From the NCBI RefSeq assembly GCF_030247185.1, contig NC_080571.1, forward strand, positions 30,487,753-30,551,752: 64,000 bases of DNA. Reading direction: 5' to 3'. Source of the DNA: Malaya genurostris. Lineage: Eukaryota; Arthropoda; Insecta; Diptera; Culicidae. The notes beneath the pieces are model-generated. The model was not told the DNA's origin, did no database searches, and saw only the letters and a program-made list of their open reading frames with translations. The translations under genes were made by a program, and so were the position numbers. The number at the start of each line of letters is the position of its first letter. Position 1 is the stretch's first letter. Positions 48,857 to 59,854 of the stretch are shown here, piece after piece.

Positions 48857-50469
48857 ATGGCGGATCAAACAAATCTGAACTCCACTCAGGGTAAATTGAA
48901 TATTTTAAGCAAATCAGTAGCTTGATATTTTAATTTTGTTTATTTTTTCAGATCAAGTTCGTGGCAAATTTCTGCCACTAGATATGAACAATGCGAACTG
49001 TGACCGGAAAAGACCGATAAAAAAGCTCATCTTTCAGCCGAGTCCAGTCGGGAGTTTTCCTTCGCGGACGCCTCCGCTTCCAGACAAAACAAGAGATCGG
49101 ATAAAGATGCAAGCGACGGGAAAACTTCAGATTGCTGCCAATCAGATCTATGACTTCACAGCGGACGATCTAATAGACGAGGGAGAGATCGGTCGAGGAG
49201 CTTTCGGTGCCGTGAATCGTATGAAATTCATCCAAACGGACACGGTGATGGCCGTCAAACGGATCCGGTCAACGGTCGACGAAAAGGAACAGAAACAACT
49301 GCTGATGGATCTGGAGGTGGTCATGAAATCCAACGACTGCAACACAATCGTAACCTTCTACGGTGCGCTGTTCAAGGAGGGCGACTGTTGGATATGCATG
49401 GAATTGATGGACACTTCGTTGGATAAGTTCTATAAGTTTATCTGTGATTGTCAGCACGACCGGATCCCGGAGTCGATACTGGGTCAAATTACGTTGGCAA
49501 CGGTGCGAGCTTTGAACTATTTGAAGGAGGAATTGAAAATCATCCATCGGGATGTTAAACCCAGCAACATCCTGCTGAAACAGAACGGAGACATTAAGCT
49601 GTGCGATTTTGGCATCTCCGGACAGCTGGTGGATTCGATTGCGCGGACCAAAGACGCTGGCTGTCGACCGTATATGGCGGTGGGTTTTGGATAGCTTCCC
49701 CCGCTGGATGGGATTGTTTGAACTGTGGAATAATTGCTTTTTTGTTGTTGTTGTTTCTTTTAGCCCGAACGAATCGATCCACAGCGCGCTAAGGGGTACG
49801 ATGTACGGAGCGATGTTTGGTCTTTGGGAATTACTCTGATGGAAGTGGCCACCGGAAAATTTCCCTATCCCAAGTGGGGTTCCGTGTTCGAACAGCTATC
49901 ACAGGTAGGTTGCAATCAAAAATCTTCTTGTTCTTGAGCTACCAGCTTCTTTTGCTGATTACTCGGCCTACAAGAAATGGATTTCGATAAGTTCAGAGTC
50001 AATATCTTTGTTTTGATGATGTGAAAATGTCATCTTATCTTTTGAGCTATTGACAGAGATAACAAATCTCACTTTAGCAAATAGTTTTGATAAAAAAGAT
50101 GAATGGAGCATTGTTCTTTGCATTGCAGGTTGTCGAAGGAGATCCCCCGCGATTGTTACCATCCTACAACGGTATGGAGTTTTCGTTGGATTTTGTAAAC
50201 TTTGTAAATACTTGGTAGGTCGTACTTGCTGTCTGTAGGTAGTGAAATGACTTTTAATTCCTATTGTTTTCATCAGCTTAATCAAGGACGAGAAGGACCG
50301 ACCGAAGTACAGCAGACTGCTGCAGCACGCCTTCATCCAGCGAGCAGAGCGAAGCCACACCGACGTGGCGGCGTACGTGAGCGAGGTGCTCGAGTCTATG
50401 GCCAACAATGGCATTACACCTTTCACTACGAACCTGCCGGCAGAGCGTTGGAATGAAAGTTTCAACTAG
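48857..50469 (+). CDS. Mkk4: MAP kinase kinase 4 (JNK pathway MAP2K), 5 exons, 393 aa
   Basis: Exons 48857-48890, 48952-49679, 49764-49904, 50129-50214, 50277-50469; GT/AG junctions and phases close to 1182 nt. The N-terminus has a basic-hydrophobic docking-like motif (KRPIKKLIF, 31-39). The kinase domain follows: glycine loop GRGAFGAV (92-99), AVK Lys114, HRDVKPSN with Asp212, DFG 230-232, activation segment SIARTKDAG with Ser240 and Thr244 at the positions phosphorylated by MAP3Ks, then RPYMAPERI. TVDEKEQKQLLMDLEVVM is typical of MKK4 and argues against MKK3/6 or MKK7. The C-lobe ends with FINFVN-like and HAFIQRAE segments. The length is close to human MKK4 (399). MKK4 is a cytoplasmic dual-specificity kinase that activates JNK (and p38) in stress and immune signalling. 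All catalytic residues are intact. Confidence 0.96.
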
Positions 50470-52419
50470 GACCCGTGCGCCTTTCTGAGGCTCAATCATT
50501 TATTCTCCTTCCTCTTCTACTTCTTTCCTAGTTCGGTGTGAGATTGGTTCTTGAACCTGCAGCGCCACCGTGTAAGTTGTGTCGAGATGAAGACCACGCT
50601 TGCACTTGTGATTTTTATGGACGCGTTCGTGTGTATTCGTCAATGTGATAGTGAGATTTGTTCGGATGGGGGTTGTGGTGACTGAGAGGGGATTTTTCGG
50701 TTCGTTTGGAATATCGTTTCCAAGCCCTGGGTTCTCTAACAATAGCAGGTTGTTGAAATGGGGTGTGACGAGGACAATAAATTGCCTCCCAAGATTTTTT
50801 GTTGTTGTATAATTTTACTTTGAAGAAAAAAAAATAATGTGGTTGGGTAATCCTGTATCGGCAGGTGTTTGTGCGTGATTGCTAGTATGAGTGACTCCGC
50901 GAAAAATCGTGATTGAAAAGCAGAGATTCAATAATTTTTAAACAATATAAATAAAAATATTTAATTATGTGAAACAAAAAAAAAATACAAAGTGAAAACA
51001 GAGTTAGACGATAAATAGCAGAGGAAGCAAACAAAAAAAACTAGTTGTTGTTAGTTGTTGAATAAATCAATTGATTTTGAACGCTAAAATAGTCGCTTTT
51101 TAGGGAAAAAGTGTATCAAACAAAATGTGAAGCCACGCTAACAGTTGAACTAATCAGTGAAAAGCAAAACTTTTCTAATAACTTAAGATACTAGATTACC
51201 TGCTTGAAGTAAACTTCATAAGCTATAGTCATAAAAACTACGCCAGGGTATAGAATTACCACTTTCCATGAAGGCAGAAGATTTCACTGCATAACCCATT
51301 CTGGGGAAGGCATTTTCTTTTGTGAAAAAAAAACACCTTTTAAACAAGAAACGGTCTATTTGTTAGTAATCGCCTTAATTTCTTGCTTTAGCTACCACGT
51401 GAGCGAGCTGCTCGATGCATTTATCACGATTTCTCCTTGCTCTGGAAAAGCTCTGATTTAAATTAAAGCTTAAATGCATAGAATGTTGCTGTTTCCCGTA
51501 CCATTTACTGTGCAAACAAAACTTTTTGGGCCTTCAAATCTTGTTTCTAGAACACTTCCTTCTAGAAGGCTACCTTTCTGAAGAGCTTATCACCGACACT
51601 GTAGAAAATGAAAAAAAATACCAAAACAACACGCAACTACACTAACACATACGACTATAATAGATTACTGACACTATTAGAACCAAGAGGTTAAACAAAG
51701 TAACTAAATAATTAAAAAAGAAGTTTTAATCTTAATGAGAAATGAAGGGAAAGGTATTATTCTAAATGTAGGAAGCAACAGCAGAGAAAAGCATCCGAAA
51801 CACCACGAGGGAAAGCGAAGAACGTCACACAACTAACTAAAAATAATGCAAACCAACAGGAACGACTATTAGTAGAGCGAAATTTGTTATAGACACTCAC
51901 TCCTACACTCACACAAATAGTCCTTCAGTGATTCACTTACACAGAAAAAGAAGCGTTCAGTAAACAACAAAAAATAAACAGAATAAAATAGAAAACAAAG
52001 AAGTTTAACCATAAACCATCCTGTGAGTTACGGAGCTGCAGACAATTAAGAATAAACCACAATGCAATATTAGAGAATTTCTGAGAAAAAGCTATAGTTC
52101 GGTATGCAAATTCAGATATCACCTTCCAAGAGTTTGAATGTCAATGGTTTCTAAAGGCTTACTAAAGAACCCTCGACATTAGCACAGCCTTGTGACAGAT
52201 TGAATAATGTTGTCACTGTCCCAGGGTTAGTGCACACCTAGTAGTTTAGTTGCATGTTAAATGTAGTTCTCTCTTAGGTTGCATTGAAGAATGTTTGTTA
52301 CTTTCTCAGACAATCGTTACTTTTACTTTTCTATGATAATTTCAACAATATTGGTAAGTTGTATTAAAATCAAGAAAAAAGGCCATAGAAGTCATCATAT
52401 TTAGTAAGTGTAAGTTCAA
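50470..52419 (+). other. 3' flank / 3' UTR of Mkk4
   Basis: AT-rich sequence with several AATAAA motifs, the first near 50776 and others near 50950, 51060 and 51970. No coding frame on either strand is recognisable. A long alternative 3' UTR is plausible but cannot be shown from sequence alone. Confidence 0.5.
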
Positions 52420-52421
52420 TA

Positions 52422-53572
52422 AAGACTGTCGTAGAAAGTATGGACGCAACCAAAAACCGCTGCCATTTCGCAATTGTTCAGAATTTGTTAATTTTTATGG
52501 CTTTCAGCAGAACAACGTTGAAAAATTGGTGCACAGAACGCGGACTGTCACTGAGAAAGATATCAAAAATGGAAGGAGTAAGTGAAAAAGCCATGCAAAA
52601 TGCAATCAGTAAGTTCGGTGAGGATAAACCGAAAACGGGTCGAAAAAAGGTCCTGCTAACCCTCAGTTGTATAAACGTATACTGAAGGCGTTCGAGCAAA
52701 AGAAGAAGGTTTCAGTTCGGGATGTGGCCAAAAGCGTGGGTACTTCGAAGTCAAATGTTCTTCGTGCTAAAGAACGTTTGAATCTTTGAACCTATAAGAA
52801 ACAGAAACAACCAAAACGTAGTCCGAAACAAGAAGCATCGATCAGGCCGAGGGTTCGAAAGCTGTACAATACGATTCTTGCTGGAAATTTGAACTGCATA
52901 ATCATGGACGACGAAACCTACGTGAAACTCGATTACAAATCCTTGCCGGGACCACAATATTATGCGGTGCGAGAAGGGCAAGTGTTCGATTGAAGTCGAA
53001 AAATTTGGTAAGAAAGCTATGGTCTGGCAAATAATTTGTAGCTGCGGTAAGATTTCGAAGCCCTTCATCACCACTGCTTCAATGAACAGCAAAATATACA
53101 CCAAGGAATGTTTACAAAAACGACTTCTACCCATGATTCGAAGCCACAAGGATCCTGTTGTCTTCTGGCCAGATCTTGATTCTTGCCACTACTCGAAATC
53201 AGCGGTAAAATCACTTTCGTCCCAGAAGATTCACCAAATTGCCCACAACTTCGATTAATTGAGGAATTTTTGGCATTAACGAAAGCACATCTTAGGAAAC
53301 ATGTTTCGGCAGCCGAAACCATTTAACAGTTTGAAAAAGATTGGAAAAAAGTGTCAAAACTTGTCGCCAAGAAGTCTGTACGGAATTTAATTAGGAACGT
53401 TCGCAAGAAGGTGCGTTAGCTACTCTACAATGGCTAAGTAGCAAATGTTAGGAATAATATTCTGTTGTTGTAGTCTAATATTATCAGTATATCGAATAAA
53501 GTTTGAGTATCTAACACTTGTGAATTATTTACAGCGAAATCAAAGTGTGTCCATACTTTCTGGGACAGTCTT
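52422..53572 (+). mobile_element. ITmD37E-like Tc1/mariner element, inactive
   Basis: Terminal inverted repeats AAGACTGTCNNAGAAAGTAT (left from 52422, right inverted to 53572) are flanked by TA on both sides (52420-52421, 53573-53574), as for Tc1/mariner elements. The size of 1.15 kb fits a full element. It inserted downstream of Mkk4. Its transposase is described separately. Confidence 0.88.
52440..53420 (+). pseudogene. Tc1/mariner-type transposase (D,D37E-like), frameshifted and with stops
   Basis: The frame starts MDATKNRCHFAI. An HTH region follows (LRKISKMEGVSEKAMQNAISK), then, after a frameshift near 52660, a second HTH (VSVRDVAKSVGTSKSNVLRA). A stop follows at about 52788. Catalytic motifs are MDDETYVK (first Asp, about 52903), VVFWPDLDS (second Asp, about 53158) and, after another shift, CPQLRLIEEFLAL (Glu, about 53260). 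The second Asp to Glu spacing is close to the 37 residues of the mosquito ITmD37E group; the exact count depends on how the shift is placed. Stops or shifts at about 52660, 52788, 52992 and 53255 make it non-functional. Confidence 0.85.
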
Positions 53573-53574
53573 TA

Positions 53575-55149
53575 GTTCAGCAACGCATTTGCACATGGTG
53601 AAATGATAAATACTCAACTCCTTGCTTACACCGGTGTTCTGTTGGCCAACATGGACTGGTTCGTATGATGAGGAATTGAAAATGCATAAACCTAGCCAGG
53701 TTTAGAATTTGCGCTATTCAGCTGCCCGATCGGTAACCCAGAAAAAAACTTATAAAGGCTTACTAAAGGTGTTCTCCTAGTGTTGGGAATCGAAAACCGT
53801 TGGCAATAGTGTGTTTACACTTTCATAAAGAACAGCTGGTGCCAGTTTGATCGAAGTAGTCAATCGCATTCACAAATAACGTCAAATGGAACTCGAAAAA
53901 AAAACAAGTGAGTAATGTCACAGACATAACTAGACGACGCGAATACGAATAAAAAATGATAATCATTCGTATTAGTTGATTGTGTGAATTTCTCAACTTT
54001 TACTGCTTCGCTTCCAGAATTGTAACCGTGCAATAATACAAAAGATGGACTTATTGGCGACAAATATTTTCTGCCACACAATTGAACGTAACGTTGAACA
54101 AATGTGAGTAAAAAAATAGCAACATACAGAATTTTGATGTCGATTATTTCATTTCGGATTGGCATATTTCAGGGAATGAAACTTTCAAAGTTCTGTACAA
54201 GATTAATTTCTGGCATTCAGAAGGGCCAAACTGTGGAGTTTTGTACGATATTAAACACTGTTCGGAGCATTTTTCTCGAACGCGAAACGGTCAAATGCTG
54301 GCTTCATTCGCACTCGCAAATTTTGCAATTATCTTCGATTTGCAAAGAAGCAATCTTTATAGTTATTTGTGCAACATTTGGAGGCTGATTTTGCATAATG
54401 TTCACCATCGTTGTCCACTTTTCGTTGTTTGTTGTTCCAATGCTGGAACTGGAACTGTGCTCTCGACCTGAACCCACCGGAGTGATGCACAATGCTTTAT
54501 TTCCTGCTCGATCAACTGTAAGCTGCAACTGCAAATATATAAAGTATTAACGTATTCTACCTACCCAGGTACGAGAAAAGCGTCATTAGCTCTCTTTTTT
54601 GATACTCGTGGATACCCGGGTTGGCGGTTCAATTCACTTTGACTTTTGTGGAATTTGACCAAACATTTCAGAAAACTTAAATTTTGAATTATTTGTAATT
54701 ATGTCATACAACTTCAAATGTTATTATAAATTGATGGTCATATCTCCGATAGCATGTAGAAAAACTTATGTTGATACGTTAGGTACAAGAAGAGATACTC
54801 ACGATCAATACCTTATCACTCTCTCAGAGGATAAATTTGGAAAAGGTGCCCCATAGTAAAGTAAGCCGCATTCACGACAAAAGGGCCGTCCAAACATCAG
54901 TAAAATCCAGCAATGTTATAGTTACTTTTTTGTAGATTTACATAGTTGCACATTTTCTTATTATACTGAGAAAAATTGCAACTTTCATATTATTTTTGAA
55001 GGAAACAACTAACAGTTCCAACAAACTGAACGAGTATTTCGTCCAGTATGCAGCTCTACGTTCAACAAAATTTAATCGTTTTCTCAGTACTCAATTCTTC
55101 TTGTACGACCGCGTTTTGACGAAACACAGTGGCCGCACTTTGATCGAGT
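53575..55149. other. Intergenic, no gene seen
   Basis: Open frames of 76-101 codons overlap on both strands around 53860-54530; no domain could be recognised. No clear repeat ends were found. Confidence 0.45.
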
Positions 55150-55169
55150 ATAACTGATCGTTATGTTTG

Positions 55170-55380
55170 AATCCCATGAATTGAAATTTAAATCGCTACC
55201 GCATCCAGCATATTCGCCAGATTTAGCCCACTGCGATGATTTTCCGATTATTTTTTTCTTAATAATAAAAAAAGGTTGCTGAAGAGTTTCGCATCGAATG
55301 ATGGGGTCATCGCTGAGACTAAAGCCTTTTTTAGCGGCTAAGAAGGAATCGAGGTGTTAAAATGATATGACGCCGTTGAA
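55170..55380 (+). pseudogene. Mariner transposase C-terminal fragment
   Basis: The plus strand reads LKSLPHPAYSPDLAHCDDF around 55188-55245, matching the mariner motif HPPYSPDLAPSD(F/Y) that carries the third catalytic Asp. A decayed KSFASNDGVIAETKAFF segment follows, as expected after it. No TIR and no upstream catalytic motifs are clear. It ends about 100 bp from the 3' end of MRPS9. Confidence 0.65.
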
Positions 55381-55415
55381 ATAATTGTATTGTTTGTCAA
55401 GAAATGTTACTTGGA

Positions 55416-55421
55416 TTTATT
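55416..55421 (-). promoter_or_regulatory. Poly(A) signal of MRPS9
   Basis: AATAAA on the minus strand, 64 bp after the MRPS9 stop codon at 55485. Confidence 0.7.
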
Positions 55422-55484
55422 TCTATTATTCAAAAAATACTTCTTTTCTTACAATACGCAATAAACTGAGAGACAGCGAAACCT

Positions 55485-56660
55485 CTAACGCTTTTTCCAT
55501 GTATATTTCCGGCGAGCGCCTGCTTGACCTGGTTTTTTACGTTCTCTTCGTCTATAGTCACGTTGCAATAGACCGGCTATTCTCATTCGATCAACAGTTT
55601 CGGTGTCGACAAAACTTCTCAAAGCCATTGAAATACCCCAGCGAATTGCACCAGACTGGCTGGAAAAGCCACCACCGGCAACATTCGCTATCACGTCTAC
55701 CTTTTCAACCATGTCGGCGAAAATCAAAGGAAATAAAACCTGTTCTCTGGCCTGGACATCTTTGAAATAGGTAATATCATGTCCATTAATGGTTATCGTT
55801 CCTTTTCCGGGTGCTAATAAAGTTACATCTCCCCGGGCAGTCTTTCGCAAACACTCATACACTGTAATATAGCTTCTGCCGTTTTCGTCTATCAGCGGTT
55901 TTGGTATTTGGTCCGAATGAGTTTTCGCCAATAGAGGCCTGCAATATTTGTCAAGGAACGATTTCTTTTTATAAGCATAAGGATGACTGTTAAGGCGAGA
56001 TATTGCTTTGATGAAATTGTCGTATTCGGTATCGCAGAGATTTTCAAGAAGGATTTTCTCTAAAGCATCCTTTGACAGCCAATCGTAACCAGCAGAATCG
56101 ATTTTCTGTGTTGGATCAGGAGAGGCTTGCTTCAAACGCATTTGATCCTCTACATCATTTAATTCATTAATGTTACTGACTATCTGGAAGAGTAGTTTGC
56201 AATAATTTGGTCTCCCAGTGTAAAACATACTATGGAATGGTCGTCCTGATTGATTGAACTCAGCTGCTTTTCGCTGGGGAATCACTAGTTCCGGAGGCTT
56301 CATCATGGGTTTAGCTTTGGCGTCATACAATCCCGACGGAAACAGATACTGTATTGATCTATCTATGTCAGCCTGACTAAACGTTTCAGGATCAGCTCCC
56401 ATCATGTTGGCGAGATGACGTTTTCCTAATTTAAATGCCACATTTTGTGTACTCATGAATTCATCATGTTCCTTTGCACGATCTAAATACGCCTTCATTG
56501 CTTTGCTTATTTTGTCGTTATTCTCCGCCACTGCTTCTGAATACGCTCGAATCGGCAAACCATTTGTATAACTTTGAGAACTCAGTTTTATTTTAGTATA
56601 TAACTCTGCCGCAAATCTTATAGAATTAGATTTCATCGGTATTTGCGCTAAGCCGAACAT
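55485..56660 (-). CDS. mRpS9: Mitochondrial ribosomal protein uS9m (MRPS9), single exon, 391 aa
   Basis: The C-terminal part, from about residue 265, is the S9 domain: a VYECLRKTARGDVTLL strand, PGKGTITINGHDITYF, VDVIANVAGGGFSSQSGAIRWGISMAL, and the basic tail RERKKPGQAGARRKYTWKKR that reaches toward the decoding site in S9 proteins. The first 260 residues are the mitochondria-specific extension (KLGKRHLANMMGADPE, FYTGRPNYCKLLF). The length is close to human MRPS9 (396). The N-terminus MFGLAQIPMKSNSIRF is basic with hydrophobic residues, as expected for matrix import; Met9 is an alternative start. It works in the small subunit of the mitochondrial ribosome. A hAT-like MITE lies 40 bp upstream of the ATG. 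Confidence 0.97.
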   Translation of the reverse strand: MFGLAQIPMKSNSIRFAAELYTKIKLSSQSYTNGLPIRAYSEAVAENNDKISKAMKAYLDRAKEHDEFMSTQNVAFKLGKRHLANMMGADPETFSQADIDRSIQYLFPSGLYDAKAKPMMKPPELVIPQRKAAEFNQSGRPFHSMFYTGRPNYCKLLFQIVSNINELNDVEDQMRLKQASPDPTQKIDSAGYDWLSKDALEKILLENLCDTEYDNFIKAISRLNSHPYAYKKKSFLDKYCRPLLAKTHSDQIPKPLIDENGRSYITVYECLRKTARGDVTLLAPGKGTITINGHDITYFKDVQAREQVLFPLIFADMVEKVDVIANVAGGGFSSQSGAIRWGISMALRSFVDTETVDRMRIAGLLQRDYRRRERKKPGQAGARRKYTWKKR

Positions 56661-56699
56661 ACTTTCGGTGAATTTTTTATATAACTATGAACACCTAAG

Positions 56700-56978
56700 C
56701 AGAGATGCCAGGTAAAAATTTCAAATATCTGCAGACAGGGTCTGTAAATCTGAAAAAAAATCTGCAGTCAGCAAGTATGTCTTGCTGGCAGCTATTTCTC
56801 TATAAAGTATGACACGCAAAACTGACTTGGCGAGCAAAAAAAAAAAAAAGGTCGCGGAAATTTCAAAAGTCTGTAAAAGTCTGCGAGAATTTCAAAAGTC
56901 TGCACAACAAAAAATGTCTGCAGCACTATACTCCAAATCTGCAGATTTACAGACAAATCTGCAGACCTGGCATCTCTG
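56700..56978. mobile_element. hAT-like MITE next to the MRPS9 start
   Basis: 279 bp bounded by CAGAGATGCCAGG and its exact inverse CCTGGCATCTCTG, with a perfect 8-bp duplication CACCTAAG (56692-56699, 56979-56986). These are standard hAT features. The interior is rich in TCTGCAGA and AAAAGTCTGC motifs and has no open frame of note. Because the insert ends 40 bp from the MRPS9 ATG, the gene's core promoter may overlap it. Confidence 0.9.
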
Positions 56979-57152
56979 CACCTAAGACAGGATGAAATTG
57001 ACAAGAGGATTCTTTCATTTGTTTTTTTTACACGCTCATTGAAAAGAACTCATGACTAGAGTTGCGTTTACTCAAATTCATAAACTGGAACGGAATGCCA
57101 AAATTTTACACTGATAAAAATCAAATGCCTAATCATGAGAATTAAATATAAT

Positions 57153-57755
57153 TCTCAACTGATTTTTCAAATGGCTGTATGAGCAAGTGATAGTTTCTTT
57201 GTTTACTTTCTATGAATTCTATGACGAGGTTTTCTTGGATTTTACAAATCTTTTTGAAAGTCAAAGATTTCGGGTATCATTTTATACAAAGAGTTGAGTG
57301 ATAAGCGGCCCTTACACGATCATTAAAAGTGTCATTACTAAAAAGGAATGGCACTTTTAATGATCGTGTAAGGTCTACGAGTTCAGTAATGATGGAATTG
57401 TGGATTTTCCATCATTACCAACATTATTTCTTCTTCTTATTTTTTTGTGGAAGTGATGAATATCTTTAGAACTATACGCGAAAAAATGACAAAGTGTAGA
57501 TTTAAATTGTTAATATTTCATTAACCTTAACGTTTCAATGGCAAATCAAATTTATTTTCAGCTAAACGAAAATAAAAATATTGCTATTGCTGGAGTAGTT
57601 ACAAATACTCATCATTAATAATGAACGTGTAATGCTAAAAAGTAATGATGTGCAGTAATGCAGTAATGACGAGCGTTTGAGCAGAAGTGTCATTACTTAG
57701 TAATGACACTTTTAATGATCGTGTAAGGGCCACTATAAACTTGGTGATTAATAGA
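57153..57755. mobile_element. MITE, family A, copy 5, interrupted
   Basis: The left tip is decayed (TCTCAACTGATTTTTCAAAT) and the interior shows CTTTTTGAAAGTCAAAGATT and CGGGTATCATTT in family order up to GAGTGATA at 57303. After the nested element the family sequence resumes with AAACTTGGTGATTAATAGAA (57738) and soon fades. Confidence 0.75.
57304..57734. mobile_element. MITE, family B, copy 2, nested in a family A copy
   Basis: 431 bp with tips AGCGGCCCTTACACGATCAT and, inverted, AGTGGCCCTTACACGATCAT. The ends continue with TTAAAAGTGTCATTACT. ATA flanks both sides (57301-57303, 57735-57737). An internal inverted copy of the tip near 57340-57372 suggests rearrangement. The interior is A/T-rich and non-coding. 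Confidence 0.82.
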
Positions 57756-58439
57756 AGACCGATTTCCACATACTTAAGATTAAATTAAAGGTCACGTGAT
57801 CCCAACAGAAACTCTTGAACATCATCCAGATCCGACTTCCGGTTCCAGATTTATAGGGTGAAGAGTATTAAAAATGTTATTCCATCACTTAAAGCAGTGA
57901 AGCAAAACACGTAAAAAATCAAAGATCTCAAAAGTATTCCTTTCGATAGTCATTTTCAGCAAGAATTTTTTCCAGAAGCACAGGAAATAGTGGAACTGTT
58001 TCATTTTGTTGGTTGTACAAGTTGATGCACAACCTTTTTTGTTTTCTTTCTAGAAGCAACATAAATTGTACCACAAAGGATAGTAAATATGAATGGATAT
58101 GAATGATATGAGAAAGGCATCATTACACCATTAGGTGGGTTAAAACAGATTTTTCTCCACTTCGGTGTTGCTTCTTAGAGTCGAAACAAAGACATTGCAT
58201 TCGATTGTATCACAATTCGTTGATTGAAAGTCGAATAATCCGCAAAATAACATGGCAACTGTTGATAGTCTTTTTCATTTAATTTTTATCCATGTTATTT
58301 TTTCTGTCTCTGGCTCAAAAATTTATCTGGATTTGACTGTGACTAACTATGTATGAGAAAGTTTTTGACCGGACTTCATTTTGAGCAAAAAAAAAAAAAA
58401 GAAAATAAGGTCTTCCATCTGTCGCTTAGGCCAAAACCG
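57756..58439. other. Intergenic, dispersed-repeat sequence
   Basis: Around 57820-57870 there is the phrase ATCCGACTTCCGGTTCCAGA, shared with 15330-15500 and 59090-59130. No gene seen. Confidence 0.5.
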
Positions 58440-58890
58440 TAAAGACCCAACTAACCAAAAGTTCAGATAAAAGGGACTGATTTGGCTTAAGCAGCTCTCA
58501 AAGTTAATCAATAGCATTCTAAGCAGCCCATTTTTTAAGTAATTATCCACACTTGAAAGTTCGCGCGACGCAGCGGAACGAACCTCTAAGCTGCTTCTAG
58601 AATACATTGTTCAGCTTCTATGCAGTGAAAAAGTTCACGCGGAACTTGTTCTGTACTTTCAAGTTGCTAAAAGTACCACGTGCACTCTTAAGCAGGGAGA
58701 AAATTCACGCGGAAATTGTTCTGTACTTCGAACTGTAAAAAATTGCCATGTGTTTTCTTAAGCAGCTAGAAAGTTCACGCGGAACTTGATCTGTACTTTC
58801 AAGTTCTCAAAAGTTCCGCGTGTACTTTTAAGCAGCAAGAAAGTTGACTTTTTAAGTAATTGTGGAATTTCTGGTTGCTTGGGGATCTAG
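58440..58890. repeat. Dispersed repeat with three 70-bp tandem units
   Basis: Units start at GCAG at 58622, 58692, 58762 and 58832, exactly 70 bp apart; the last is truncated. The core is AGAAAGTTCACGCGGAACTT with CTGTACTTTCAAGTTCTC. The unit array sits inside a longer repeat that starts GGGACTGATTTGGCTTAAGC and ends near GTGGAATTTCTGGTTGCTTG. A second copy lies at 59355-59670. Confidence 0.85.
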
Positions 58891-59354
58891 TGAAATCTGA
58901 CAAAATTTGGTCAAAACTGTAAAATCTGGAAAAAGAACTGGGTAGTATCTAGAATTTTCTACTATACTAATTGAACAAAGCACACTGTGCTAGGCGTTTC
59001 GTACCGGTTTTGCATCATTTTGTACGACAGTTTGTGTGAAAAGTGAGCGACATGTTTTTTTCTTCATTTTTAGTGCATATCCTTATGTAATTCCGGAACC
59101 GGAAGTCGGATCGTGATAAAATTCAATAGCGATCTATGGAACTATAAGACCTTTCATTTGAATCTGAGTTTGTGGAAATCGGTTCATTCATCTATAAGAA
59201 AACCGATTTGTCAAATACACTTAGACATTTGTCAAATACATAAATACACACAAATGTACACACACAGAAATTTTGTGATCTCGACGAACTGAGTCGAATG
59301 GTATATGACTCCGTTCAAAAGTTGGTTTTCACAGTGATTGCAAAGTTCGAATAA
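58891..59354. other. Intergenic, dispersed-repeat sequence
   Basis: Contains the phrase CCGGAAGTCGGATCGTGAT near 59098 and TGTGGAAATCGGTTCATTCA near 59171, inverse relatives of the repeat in the SCAF intron at 15225-15500. No gene seen. Confidence 0.5.
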
Positions 59355-59670
59355 AAAGGGACTGATTTGGCTTAAGCAGCTTTCGAAATTCATCAATAGC
59401 ACTCTAAGCAGCACATTTTTTAAATGATTATCCAAACTTGAATGTTTGCGCGACGCAACCAAATGAATATCTAATCTGTTTCTAGAATACATTGTTTAGC
59501 TTCTATGCAGCGAAAAACTTCACACGGAACTTGTTCTGTACTTCGAACTGTCAAAAATTAACACGTGTTTTCCTAAGCAGCGAGAAAGTTCATGTGGCAC
59601 TGGTTCTGTACTTTCAAGTTCTCAAAAGTTCCGCTTTTGTGCGATTGTGGAACTTCTGGTTGCTTGGGTA
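59355..59670. repeat. Second copy of the 70-bp-unit repeat
   Basis: Starts GGGACTGATTTGGCTTAAGC like the copy at 58440. Two units begin at 59507 and 59577 (70 bp apart); the second is shortened. The copy ends at GTGGAACTTCTGGTTGCTTG. The number of internal units therefore differs between the two copies (three and a part against two). Confidence 0.82.
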
Positions 59671-59854
59671 GCCTTTCTATATGAGAAACCCAAAAAAAGT
59701 ACGGCAGTGTATACAAGTTTTAAAGTTGGCAGTAGAACTGTTCGAATACATAAAATTGAAACGGCTTACCGTCTCGCTGTTTGACTGAAAACTCAGAGGA
59801 CCGTTTTTTGCTCACTCAATCGTTTTCCCTTACGATGGGAAGCGGCAAATCATA

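Noticed and set aside
54104..54534. Possible THAP-like zinc finger (CSEHFSR motif near 54258)
   Set aside because: Only the CSEHF-like string fits. The upstream Cys pair, Trp and downstream motif of a THAP domain are not found in any frame.
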